NCBI RefSeq assembly: GCF_000237925.1
Contig: NW_017386003.1
Coordinates: 7,720 to 71,719 of the forward strand
Length of the DNA: 64,000 nucleotides
Direction of reading: 5' to 3'
Source: Schistosoma mansoni
Taxonomy: Eukaryota; Platyhelminthes; Trematoda; Strigeidida; Schistosomatidae
In this document: piece after piece, positions 24,801 to 33,800 of the stretch
How the letters are laid out: every line of letters begins with the position of its first letter
Numbering within the stretch: the stretch's first letter is position 1
Made by a program: the position numbers and the translations under genes
Notes under the pieces: model-generated
Seen by the model: only the letters and a program-made list of their open reading frames with translations
Told to the model about the DNA's origin: nothing
The model's database searches: none

Positions 24801-27800
24801 ATTCGAACTACTGTTGAAAAAAATCTATATGACTTTGATTTCAGTTTTATCTCTTGAACCATATACACGCGCCAGATCCACAACAGCACCACATATATAT
24901 CACGAAGGTAAGTAACTTGTTTATTAATTAAACTGCCTTACACAGTTGCACAGTAAACGCTTTCAAAACATCTGCATTCTACAACTACTGATATGAAAAC
25001 ATTGATATGTATTCGCTTCTCATATATTGACGTAAGCTTGAAGACGTTTCAGCCTTATCAACTGAAGAATGAACAGAGTTAGGTCCATTGCTTATATTAT
25101 TGAAAAAATTCGCTGATGAATTTCATTTGTTTAAAGGATGGTGGAAAACAGTCAAGTTGTTGGGATTCAAACTCTCGAAAAAATTCAAACTTCACATCCT
25201 CAAAGTTTAGTACAACAATGATTGTTATTCTTTAAAAATATTTTCACTGTGTTTCCTTTGTAATACATCTAACGTGGTATTATCAACTGTGAATGTACTT
25301 CTGAGGTATTTCTTACTTCTTCTAGAATGTCTGAGATTAGAAAAGTTATATTTCACAAAGTGGGCAGTACATTATCTATCAAGTAAGTCATGTTGTGATA
25401 CTTCTTCGTCTGTACAAATTGCACATTTTGGATTTGTACTCACGGGATTTATTATTAGAAACACGAAGTCACTTATTATGAAATCAGGTGTATTTGACCT
25501 CCCTTTGTAAATGAGACTAACGTACCAGAGAAAAGTTTGTGATTAGCACAATTCCTAGTCAGATAGTCGTTATATAATGAATGATAGACGACACCGCACA
25601 CCATGTCGCTTCCAGATTTTACAACAGTACTTACAATGCGACAACACAGACCTAATGAATTTCTCAAAATGGAGTTCCGGATATGTGCGTCTGCTTTTAA
25701 CTACGTATTTATTATTCTATTTTTCTTACAGAAAATGCAGCAACTGATATCACTCTGTTGCAAAGTTATGAAAGTACGTAATTTTTCATTGATCCAGACA
25801 GTTTTCGGGAGTAAGGGATCAGCAGCTTGTCTGCAAAATGTTCCATTGTACAGTCCACAAAACTTAACAGATTAATATACGTCTTTCATTATCCGAAAAC
25901 ATCGCTATGTTAATACACATTCGTTTGACATACATAGAAAATGTGCACGAAATGTTTGGATGCCTAAATAAGGGTTGTTCATTTGTATGATGTCACATAA
26001 ATATCATTTACACTTATATGCGCACACGTAAATACAAAATTGTGCACTTTACGGCCGTGAAGCCATTGATTTTTGAGTGTAAATAAAGCCAATAATATTT
26101 GCTTACCTGCGTAGTTGTACATTTTAAAATCGTCATATTGACTCAACCAGATTGTCACTGTTCAGAGGTGAGAGATGGTTATTAATTAATTTTCAGAACG
26201 TGGTGGATATCTCTCTATCTGTATGGTGTCCTCGGCTTGCTAATTGAACAAGGTCTCCTTATATGTTCATAGATGAAATATATTAGAAAAGCTGTTTCTC
26301 GCTAACAATACGACGAAAATGTGTAAAAAATATATAATTAGGTGATGAATACTCCATGCACATGGAAATGCATATGAGCCTGAAATTTATGATTTGCATG
26401 AAACAGTCATGCAGTCTTAAATAAACCTTCAGCGCGGACCATGTTTCTTTGAACTAGATATTATTCAAATCACAGATCACTTTCAAACAGTGACTTTATA
26501 GTGTAAATGGACGAAATGATTCTCAATAGCTACCATAAACTCTCAAATTTTTGTTTTGTTTTCCAAAAACAGATGAATATGAAGAGGCCAAGAAGGGAGA
26601 TAAAAATGCTGACCGCCGGAGAGACTGTAATTATCATTATCATTTTAATTACTGCGAACAAATTTGAAACAGCTTCTCGTAAATATACAATGGTTCTACT
26701 CTTAAACGTTGTTACATTCGACACAGTGGTTTACGAATGTTACGCCCTCCTTCCTAGCAAAAGTGCTTGCAAAATCTACGTATTAATTAATAACACAAGC
26801 AATAAAGATGAAAAACGATTACTGTATTCGAAGTGATTGAATTTTGGTCTGATGTATTTGCACTCAGAATTAACATGTGGATGATAGTAATAATATGTAT
26901 ATTCTGTAAATAATAATTTCAGAATTCACTCCAGTTTACAGGCCTGATCAGCTTCACATAAATGGAAACACTAGACATACGGAACAGACATGAGCAATGA
27001 CGAATTAAATAAAATGATCTACAACTAAGGAAAGTAAAATGGAAACAGAGAGCACGGAACAACAATTACTGAGAACACTACTGAGAACCGTTTGCAGTCT
27101 AATGCGAATATTGTGACAGAAAAGTTATAACGACTTTCACTAGTGTTATAGTTGTCTTATCTTTATAGCCATTTTCACGAATGACCAATGTTACTAAACA
27201 TCTGACCCTGACGTCTGCTCACAGTAGGTGAAAATATTGGTCATGGATTATTTATTATTATACGATTCACCAACAGTGATATAATGTCTATCACTTTTAT
27301 CCACTATAATTTTTTAACAACTGACGAAATTTAATTGAATGCTTATTGCATAAATTATTGCTTTGACAGGGAGTGGACTATTACGAGTACGTATTTCTGA
27401 GAAGTGGAAAAAGAGAGAACTTCTTGATGACGTCGAAAGTAATGTTACATACTTCACCCTTTTCTAGTGAACGTAACAAAAACAGTAGAGTAAACTCACT
27501 GATAACTTCAATTGATCTATCCACTAGGCATCCTTTGATATCTCAAACGTTGAACGAACCAGATAAATTAAAATCATCGTTCATTATTGACAGCATAATA
27601 GACTGACATTTAGAACAATTTCAAACTATTTATGAGATAACATCCAACAATTTTGCTTGAAGTCTTTTAGCTACACAACTATAATCGGTAATTGGTTATT
27701 TAAATGCAAATTATTAGTGCAAGTATTCCCGAACGACAGTGGAAATGAACACAACTGAAACAAACGTTGTTGAATGAAATAGTGAAAGAATGTTCGTAAA

Positions 27801-30380
27801 ACGATACACTGTTTGAGAGTACAAGTGACATAAGAGAATGAAATACTGTAAACATGAAAACTGTTCGTTTAGTAATTTCATATGTTTATAATGAGAATCA
27901 TTATTATTCCACTTTAAGGTGCTTACATCGCTGAAACGCGCACAAAAGTGAATGTGAATAAAGGTGAGTTTGGCATATTCCACCTTTAAGTACGATTTTG
28001 TTTATTGATATCACTAACACTTTATTGTGTGAAGAGTCTGAATGACTACTGATTATCTACAGTTCATCCTTTTTTAAACGCTTACATGTAAGCAAAGATG
28101 GAAGGTGGCGTTACCAACTTAGCTACTGAGTCCTGATAGCCACATGCCCGTGCAACGAGGTGAAGTTCAAATCCAACCGTAACAGTCTAGTTGGATCTTC
28201 CCATTGATGTTTAGCATTGCAATTGATCGGTCTCTTATTAGAATACGTACATAATGTGTTTATTGCCTCGATATTGCCTTAAGCGTTATAAGCAAAGATG
28301 GATAGTGGCTGTTAGTCGAATCCTTGATGCGCGTTTCGTCCTGGATGAGACTCGTCAGCTGAATGAACCTACATCTCAGAGTTGATGTTTGCTCTGACAC
28401 TCGATCACAATACCGTCAGCTTCAAATGTCATCGCGTTATTCACTAAGCCACTGATTTCTGATAGCTTTGATGTAGTTGCATCAAATTCGTCAAATAAAT
28501 TTTCAATGATACTCTGTCAAAATGAATAAAATTAATCCAAAATACCCGTGAATAATGTATGATTCTGCTGTAAAAATTCACAGAGAAACTGAAGAAACAG
28601 TTAACGAATACTGAAAATAAAATTGAAGCTCAACTCAGTAAGCTGAACATTCAAAATAATGAGTTTTCTGTTGTTGTTGTTGTTGTTGTATGCCCAACTT
28701 ACATCATGTGATTTGAGAAAATACGGTTTATTGGTCCTCATTGTTATGTCCCATAGTCTGTCAATTATCCCGTGACTAGATCGCAAATCAGCAATATGGT
28801 TTTCATAATTAAACTTATGAACTGAAAATGAATTTGATTTCTGATTGTCGGATTAAATCAAATACTTCATGTGCTTTGCCAACTGTAACCACTCATTTTT
28901 ATTGTTCTCTTTAGACAATGTCAAGGAATTTCAATCGAAGGCGATACAAGCAGCAAAAGAACATATGAATAATAGAGGTGATTAACTCAGCATGTTTTTA
29001 TTCAAAACAAATTCCGTCCGTCAAACTGAAATTGATTAGACGACACATATCACAAGTGATATCAGGGATATTGCAGACATATATTATGTTGTTGTTTACA
29101 ATTCAGCCTTGAGTAATTGCTTGTGCAATTCACATTGTTTGAGGACTATGAGAAAGGCGTCTCCGGACCGACTATTAATTCACCTAAAATAATCCTCAAG
29201 ATGATTCATTGAAAAACGAAGACAGATTCGCTTAGTGATGAAGAAATCGAAGAATGTTGATTGTCAGTAAATGACGCAATATTTATTAACAGTTCAGAAT
29301 AACAGATATTCATTTTCATTTCTAGACTAGATTATTGTAGTTGATGAGATGGTGAATTCCTGCAACAGATAAATCACATGTTACTTAATATTACTGACGC
29401 GTTTAATTACAACCTTTCCTGTAATTGTTAGTAACGTGATACCTAATGTAGTGAACTATAATCGTGGAATTATGTATGCATGTATATGACACTTCCTAGT
29501 TTATTTTAGATCATCAGAAGCTTATATTTATTTTTCTTACCTTAGATGATAAATCACTTAAAGAACAATATTATGAAGCCTATTCAACACTAGCCAAAGA
29601 ATTACGTAATCATATTTACATATTGTATGATAGTTTATATCATTTAACTGTAAAACTGCAAGCTTCATAAAAATTATATGAACCATTTGTTTTATAACAC
29701 AGTGTCTATATTCAAATTGATATGGGTTGGCTTACATACAATATATTTTGTTTCTTTTCATAGGTTCATTGGTTGACCTGATGGGAGAAGCTGAATTTCA
29801 AAGGATTCTATTATTAACTAGTATGCTTTAAGATTTTTAACTTCATTTTTCTTAGCACTACCCAAAGATGAACAAATAAATATGATTATACAAGCAATGG
29901 ATAAAGATTCAACCAATTGCAGCTGTAAGTTTTAAAGCACTCATTGCAAACGTTTCTCAAGAGTCGACATTGACACACGAGATCAGAAAACGTCGAACAG
30001 TATTCTCATATTCAATGCTTCTTAAATATTTGAAATATATAATAAGTATCGAATGATGCTCTACCTAAACTAAACATACAAAAGCCTAGTTGTTAATTAC
30101 TAATAGAAAGAATGCTTGGTCGAATATTATCATATTATATCCTCATACATTTTCGCCAGAAACGTTCACTGCGATATAGTTTGTCAGAAATGCACTCAAG
30201 TTTCTTGTTTAAACACTAGAATTTGCAAACTTATTTCCTTGGAAATTTACTTCACTCCCAAATTTTTCTGTTTTAGGAGAATGATAATGTTTTCAACTAA
30301 ACCTCAGTGTTTGTTTATGATATGGACAGACATGTTTAGGATCGTTAACAGTTTTCTGTGTCAATTGCTTTTTCAATAAA
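12842..30380 (+). CDS. Micro-exon gene with amplified 27-nt exon (secreted repeat protein)
   Basis: The predicted gene has a signal-peptide exon, at least nine 27-nt exons, twelve exons of 69, 63, 57, 42, 54, 69, 45, 54, 63, 60, 57 and 69 nt, and a terminal exon. All internal exons are multiples of three and every junction is phase 1. None of the junction codons is a stop until the last one. With nine repeats the coding length is 1002 nt (333 residues plus stop). Schistosome MEGs are known for symmetric micro-exons, a signal-peptide first exon and secreted, variable products made in gland or tegument. Which numbered MEG family this belongs to cannot be told here. The C-terminal half is hydrophilic and predicted helical. 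The exon chain is inferred from splice signals and phase; no transcript data were available. Confidence 0.75.
12889..12943 (+). CDS. MEG exon 1: signal peptide
   Basis: The ATG at 12889 opens MNKKIILSTIIYIALMIRG, with a Lys-rich start and a hydrophobic core ILSTIIYIALMI. The last Gly codon is split by a GTGAGT donor after 12943. The exon ends in phase 1, which fits every downstream micro-exon. An exon that encodes little more than the signal peptide is typical of schistosome MEGs. A TATA-like box sits about 40 bp upstream. Confidence 0.75.
13082..13188 (+). repeat. Degenerate left edge of the 1030-bp array
   Basis: Resembles the segment of the unit around TTCAAGTAATATTTGCATTA and AAACAAGCTAGACATAGG, but with scattered substitutions. 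It joins the homogeneous array at about 13189. Diverged edge copies are expected where homogenisation by unequal exchange is weakest. Confidence 0.7.
13403..13429 (+). CDS. MEG repeat micro-exon, first visible copy (27 nt)
   Basis: The acceptor CTCTCACATTTCAG and a consensus GTGAGT donor bound 27 nt. In phase 1 the exon, with the preceding G, reads GDLASDKPT and ends with the G that starts the next copy. The intron from exon 1 would be 459 nt. Array 1 and the eight copies downstream have the same exon. Confidence 0.75.
14270..14354 (+). mobile_element. RTE fragment at the array break
   Basis: The reading DEQEGSDA and TAFLQLKNI corresponds to the C-terminal part of the RTE polyprotein (compare 11700-11810), with a short deletion and a stop. 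It abuts the array directly at 14355. With 13960-14269 (no recognised content) it interrupts the array after the gap. Confidence 0.7.
15337..22573 (+). CDS. Eight further 27-nt repeat micro-exons
   Basis: Exact copies lie at 15337-15363, 16367-16393, 17397-17423, 18427-18453, 19457-19483, 20487-20513, 21517-21543 and 22547-22573. All have the same acceptor, donor and nine codons. Spliced in order they add GDLASDKPT eight times. The unit beginning at 14355 has lost its exon, and the last unit stops at 23372 before its exon. Copy number in the genome could differ from this assembly, both because of the gap and because such arrays are hard to assemble. Confidence 0.75.
23383..23560 (+). repeat. 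Degenerate right edge of the array
   Basis: Matches the unit segment from CTAGACATAGGATCATTGAG to the ATCAGATTTC region, with deletions and substitutions. It lacks the micro-exon. It is a diverged edge remnant like that at 13082-13188. Confidence 0.75.
23940..24008 (+). CDS. MEG exon, 69 nt
   Basis: The acceptor ATTTTTGATTATAG and donor GTAAGT bound 69 nt in phase 1. After the last repeat it reads VPKHLKTRINDYKYAYYKSS and continues IQK without a stop. The peptide is basic and Tyr-rich. Confidence 0.7.
24845..24907 (+). CDS. MEG exon, 63 nt
   Basis: The acceptor TTTGATTTCAG and donor GTAAGT bound a phase 1 exon that reads FLSLEPYTRARSTTAPHIY followed by HE. The Ser/Thr/Pro-rich centre might be O-glycosylated; this is inference. 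Confidence 0.7.
25326..25382 (+). CDS. MEG exon, 57 nt
   Basis: A very strong acceptor (TATTTCTTACTTCTTCTAG) and a GTAAGT donor bound the exon. Phase 1 reading gives ECLRLEKLYFTKWAVHYLS with no stop. A shorter 15-nt form starting at 25368 is also possible but has a weaker acceptor. Confidence 0.7.
25732..25773 (+). CDS. MEG exon, 42 nt
   Basis: The acceptor CTATTTTTCTTACAG and donor GTACGT bound the exon. Phase 1 reading gives KNAATDITLLQSYE. A further 9-nt candidate exon (25802-25810) would need a 28-nt intron and is not included. Confidence 0.7.
26573..26626 (+). CDS. MEG exon, 54 nt, possibly with an alternative terminal form
   Basis: The acceptor TTTTGTTTTCCAAAAACAG precedes phase 1 NEYEEAKKGDKNADRRRD. 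With a GTAATT donor it is a 54-nt symmetric exon. Without splicing the frame continues CNYHYHFNYCEQI to a TGA at 26665-26667, and an AATAAA follows at 26801. A short isoform ending here is therefore plausible. Confidence 0.6.
27370..27438 (+). CDS. MEG exon, 69 nt
   Basis: The acceptor TTATTGCTTTGACAG and donor GTAATG bound the exon. Phase 1 reading gives WSGLLRVRISEKWKKRELLD and DVE with no stop. It is charged and probably helical. Other GT sites inside it would not keep the phase. Confidence 0.6.
27919..27963 (+). CDS. MEG exon, 45 nt
   Basis: The acceptor TTATTCCACTTTAAG and a consensus GTGAGT donor bound 45 nt in phase 1, reading SAYIAETRTKVNVNK. Confidence 0.65.
28105..28260 (+). mobile_element. 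tRNA-like SINE fragment
   Basis: An A-box-like TAGCTACTGAG (near 28118-28130) and a B-box-like GTTCAAATCC (28165-28174) are correctly ordered on the plus strand. No hammerhead core follows. It lies in a MEG intron. Confidence 0.5.
28300..28470 (-). mobile_element. Sm-alpha-type SINE with decayed hammerhead
   Basis: On the minus strand, A-box-like sequence near 28441-28453 and a worn B box near 28396-28409 precede a hammerhead at 28318-28364 with CTGACGA (28352-28358), stem II GUCU/GGAC and GAAAC. The cleavage triplet is AUC instead of GUC, stem I is largely unpaired and stem III has lost its C-G pair. It is recognisable but probably poorly active. Confidence 0.7.
28584..28637 (+). CDS. MEG exon, 54 nt
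   Basis: Acceptor TAAAAATTCACAG, donor GTAAGC. Phase 1 reading gives EKLKKQLTNTENKIEAQL, a good amphipathic helix or short coiled coil. It lies just upstream of the (TTG)n that marks the duplicated segment. Confidence 0.65.
28915..28977 (+). CDS. MEG exon, 63 nt
   Basis: Acceptor TTTTATTGTTCTCTTTAG, weak donor GTGATT. Phase 1 reading gives NNVKEFQSKAIQAAKEHMNN and one Arg. It is the paralogue of 985-1047; conservation of frame and length between copies supports coding. Confidence 0.7.
29546..29605 (+). CDS. MEG exon, 60 nt
   Basis: Acceptor TTTTTCTTACCTTAG, donor GTAATC. Phase 1 reading gives DDKSLKEQYYEAYSTLAKEL. It is the paralogue of 1615-1674. Confidence 0.7.
29764..29820 (+). CDS. MEG exon, 57 nt
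   Basis: Acceptor TTTGTTTCTTTTCATAG, donor GTATGC. Phase 1 reading gives RSLVDLMGEAEFQRILLLT. The next intron is only 35 nt, within the range of short schistosome introns. Confidence 0.7.
29856..29924 (+). CDS. MEG exon, 69 nt
   Basis: Acceptor CTTCATTTTTCTTAG, donor GTAAGT. Phase 1 reading gives TLPKDEQINMIIQAMDKDST followed by NCS. It ends with T, so a following exon starting with GA makes a stop codon. Confidence 0.7.
30277..30380 (+). CDS. MEG terminal exon and poly(A) signal
   Basis: The strong acceptor AATTTTTCTGTTTTAG ends at 30276. Joining T to GA (30277-30278) creates TGA at once, so this exon would be almost wholly 3' UTR. A second acceptor at 30307 would instead add LFVYDMDRHV before a TAG at 30337-30339. 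AATAAA at 30375-30380 fits either form. Confidence 0.55.
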
Positions 30381-31130
30381 TAATACGCACAAACATTTTC
30401 TTCTGATTTGTTTCATTTTGCGTGTAATTACAACATGATATCGATGAAACACCATCAATGTCAAGCGAAATGTAGGCAAAAGATTAACAATATTTATTTA
30501 CTCTGAAGAATTGAGTTACATTCAGTCACAAAACGTCACAAATACAATTCTCCACTAATTGTGATATCACAAAAATATAGATCTATAATTAGTGTTCCGG
30601 CCTGCTCAAAATGTTTTATCTTCATTAGAGAATGCATACAATTGAAACACCCATATGCCATGATTTTAAACAAGCTGTGAAACCATCAAGTCATCACCGG
30701 AAAGTTCATTAGGTCTTCTCCACTCAATTAACAAATTTATTCATAAACGAAACCAGATGTAGACAATTGTGCAGTCCAAAGATACTTATATATATACGGT
30801 AATCAACGTTGGTGATCATGTTTGATCTAGTTATGTTCACATAAATTGGAATGAAATATCAAGTCAAAAGAGAAGCACAACTACATATTAGAAGCAACTG
30901 TGAGATTTAGTTGCTGGAGTTTGACGTACTCCACAAAGAATCCATTTGTTGACACAACGATTTACACATGCAAACACAAAAATAATTTTCACCACATAGA
31001 GCCTATCATTTCAAATTCTCAACTGTTTTCTAATTAAATTTTATGTCACTCAGTTATTACTACCATGAATGCGCTTGTTATAGGTTGATTAAAGATCGTT
31101 CAAATGTGACAAACAGTCATATTTCAGTTC
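30381..31130. other. Intergenic, no recognised content
   Basis: A+T-rich sequence after the MEG poly(A) signal. No repeat or coding signal is recognised up to the Penelope-like element. Confidence 0.5.
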
Positions 31131-31759
31131 AATAAGAAGAAAAGAATTCAGCGAAGAAAATTTTCTTTTCGACGAAACCATTCACTTAAGCTGTACGTTC
31201 GTCTATATAGTTAGATGGAAAATACATGTCTACAGGAGCCTAAAAAAGATTGCATTATAAATTGATTCGGCAACAAATAACAAATGAGGTTACGTCTTAA
31301 TCAAGGGGTATGAAAGAAAATGATTTATGGGTCAGACAGACCTATTGACAAATATGAAGAAAAGCGACAAACACAAAGGTCATAATAATAATCCGAATAA
31401 TAATCAAGATAACTTGTATAAGGTAATAATAATAACGGATTAGAGTTTAAAATGTAAAACAGTAATTAAAAAAACCCGATAGTAATCGAATAAAAGTGCA
31501 GAAAAGAAAAAAACACCAATCAGAAACATACAATCGAGGGAATTATGGCCAAGGAAGTGTGAGAAGTTGGACAAATCGTCAGGCTTAAGTTCACGGATCG
31601 CCCATTCCTCAGCATTGCATAAAAGATTGATTATAGCCTTTTTGATTCGATAGATTACTTTAAAAGACGAGTCTTTTGGAGCAATATGTCCACAGTCGAT
31701 CAAATGCTCTTGCATCGAACTAGTTATCTTCTTTACATTCTCCTTTTTAAAAGCCGAGC

Positions 31760-31860
31760 CGGATAGTAATCCAATAAGCGTTTGGAAAGCGATCGTTTTG
31801 TGCGGCCTATGTAACGTGTCCTACATGAGCAAATAAATTTATAGATACACATCGATGTGG
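31760..31860 (-). pseudogene. GIY-YIG endonuclease segment of the PLE
   Basis: The minus strand reads KFICSCRTRYIGRTKRSLSK followed by RLLDYYPARLL. The C-x-C, RYIGRT and conserved Arg/Lys features match the PLE variant of the GIY-YIG nuclease, which nicks DNA for target-primed insertion. Confidence 0.75.
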
Positions 31861-32296
31861 TCCAAAGCGAAAGTTTATCCTTAACACACCCCCAAATGGT
31901 AGGTCAGCTAGAAAAAAACAATTCGAAGCTTGGTTGTGTAGAAAGTTTTATTCAACGACTTTGAAATCCGTTTATTCAGGATTTCAGCAGCCGTGTCTCC
32001 TTTGAATTCCATATTCATAAAGAAGGTTTTTCTTCTGTACTGTCAAAGCTTTTTCTTGATGAGGTCTAGGCGTTAAGTTGCTATCGACGAACCTAGGTGG
32101 ATAACCGTTTTGGATGAGGGTCTGTCTAAGATGAAGTAGTTCTTGAATTTTGGTCTCATTGGAACAGATTCGCTTGATCCTTGAGGATAAAGAGTGAATT
32201 AAGTTCCTCTTTTGACTCAGTGGAACCCAATTATGGAAATTCCTGTATTATCCATTTCAAGCGGGTTTTCTATACAAAGGTCTTTGTAAATAACCT

Positions 32297-33159
32297 TTAG
32301 GTATTCTTTTTCAAACGGACATCAAGAAAATGGAATTCACAGTTCACTTCTGCCTCTAAGGTAAATTGAATTGGCGGATGACAATTATTGAAAATATTTA
32401 ACATTTCATTGTGGTCCATGTCATCTTCACAAATAATGAAAGTAACATCCATATATGTCATATAGAAATGAAATTTCTCAATTATTGGGCGAAGTACAGA
32501 ATGTTCTAGATTGGCCATGAAACAATCAGCCAAGAGAGGACCCAATCGAGAGCCCATTGCAACTCCATCTGTTTGTCTATAGAAAACATCATTAAATTTA
32601 AATTGCACGTTGAGCGAACATCGTAGAAGTAGTTCTTTAAGATAATGTTTTGGGATACACATATCAAGATTATTGCTTTCAATATAGTCACATAAAAACA
32701 AACAGTTTCTGTGAGAGGAACATTTGTAAACAGCGAAGTGACATGTATTGAGAACATTTTCTTACCAATTACGTTGATATTTCTAATTGAGTCGACAAAT
32801 TCAAAGGAATCAAGCGAACTGTATTTATTGATATGATTTTTAACAGGTTGTAAAATGTCAACTAACCATTTAGCAATAGAGTGATATAGTGAGTTATTTA
32901 TTTCAAGTATGGGACGTAAAGGGACATTATTCTTATGAACGTTTGGGAGTACATATAGTCTAGATATAATGGAACCTGATGGTTTGAGATTTTCATAGAG
33001 ATCACCATTGATAATAAACTCATATTTCATCTTCCTCAGGATTTTAATTAGCATCTGTTCCTTTATTTCAGTTGTGTCATTTTGAACGGTTTCTTTCGAG
33101 AATTCGACTGGATCAGATAATATCGAAGATATTTTGGAAATATAGTCAGGGCGAGCCAA
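32297..33159 (-). pseudogene. PLE reverse transcriptase, frame-disrupted
   Basis: Two overlapping minus-strand frames cover the RT. The first (33159-32506) includes LYVLPNVHKNNVPLRPILE, SFEFVDSIRN and MFSIHVTSLFTNVPLTETV. The second (32701-32297) includes QTDGVAMGSRLGPLLADCFM and FHFLDVRLKK. The LPNVHK, LFTNVPL and GVAMGSxLGP motifs are diagnostic of PLE RTs. The frame changes near 32700, and the catalytic-loop region reads YMTYMDVTFII where YVDD-like residues are expected. Confidence 0.8.
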
Positions 33160-33599
33160 AAGTACAATTCCTGCACCTTTGTCTAATAAAACTAGGCCCT
33201 GATTTTTTCGAAGATCAGATAATTGAGGTTTATGTTTTTTCGTTTATTATTACCTTATACAAGTTTTCTTGATTATTATTCGGATTATTATTATGACCTT
33301 TGTGTTTGTCGCTTTTCTTCATATTTGTCAATAGGTCTGTCTGACCCATAAATCATTTTCTTTCATACCCCTTGATTAAGACGTAACCTCATTTGTTATT
33401 TGTTGCCGAATCAATTTATAATGCAATTATTCTTAGCCTCCTGTAGACATATATTTTTCATCTAACTAAATATACGAACGTACAGCTTAAGTGAATGGTT
33501 TCATCGAAAAGAAAATTTCTTCGCTGAATTCTTATCTTCTTATTTAATGACATGTCTCAATTGTTGGGACTGGTTCAAATCTCGTGATTTGACAAATAT

Positions 33600-33800
33600 A
33601 CATCTCAGTCTAACAGAAGGTCAGTCGTGAACGGTATAGTCGAGTGATAACGTCTCTGATTGTGAAGCTGAGTGACACAGGATCGAATTTGTCAGGGTGT
33701 ATCATTTCTCCCACGATTATAGGTACATCTTGCTGATGGGTGCCAATTAGCACGAAACCTGGGTCCAGAGTTTCCTGTCGACTGACGTCAACGACTATCT
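33600..33800 (+). mobile_element. Sm-alpha-type SINE with hammerhead remnant
   Basis: An A-box-like TAGTCGAGTGATAACG (near 33637-33652) and B-box-like GGATCGAATT (33680-33689) precede a hammerhead at 33728-33775. Stem II is perfect (GUGC/GCAC), GAAA and the GUC cleavage triplet are kept, but the core reads CUGAUGG instead of CUGAUGA and stem I is weak. Confidence 0.7.

Larger units (their letters stand above)
31131..33546 (-). mobile_element. Penelope-like element with inverted terminal repeats
   Basis: The outer sequences 31131-31439 and 33240-33546 are near-perfect inverted repeats of about 305 bp. PLEs commonly carry such LTR-like termini in direct or inverted order. The minus strand between them encodes a PLE reverse transcriptase and a C-terminal GIY-YIG endonuclease, the family's domain order. 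Reading frames are disrupted, so the copy is inactive. Similar PLEs (Cercyon) are known from schistosomes. Confidence 0.85.

Noticed and set aside
25802-25810. 9-nt candidate micro-exon
   Set aside because: It needs a 28-nt intron and has a poor acceptor; kept only as a note with the 24-nt candidate.
27144-27198. Exon-like segment between TCTTTATAG and GTAGGT
   Set aside because: Its length is not a multiple of three, and the phase 1 frame meets a stop.
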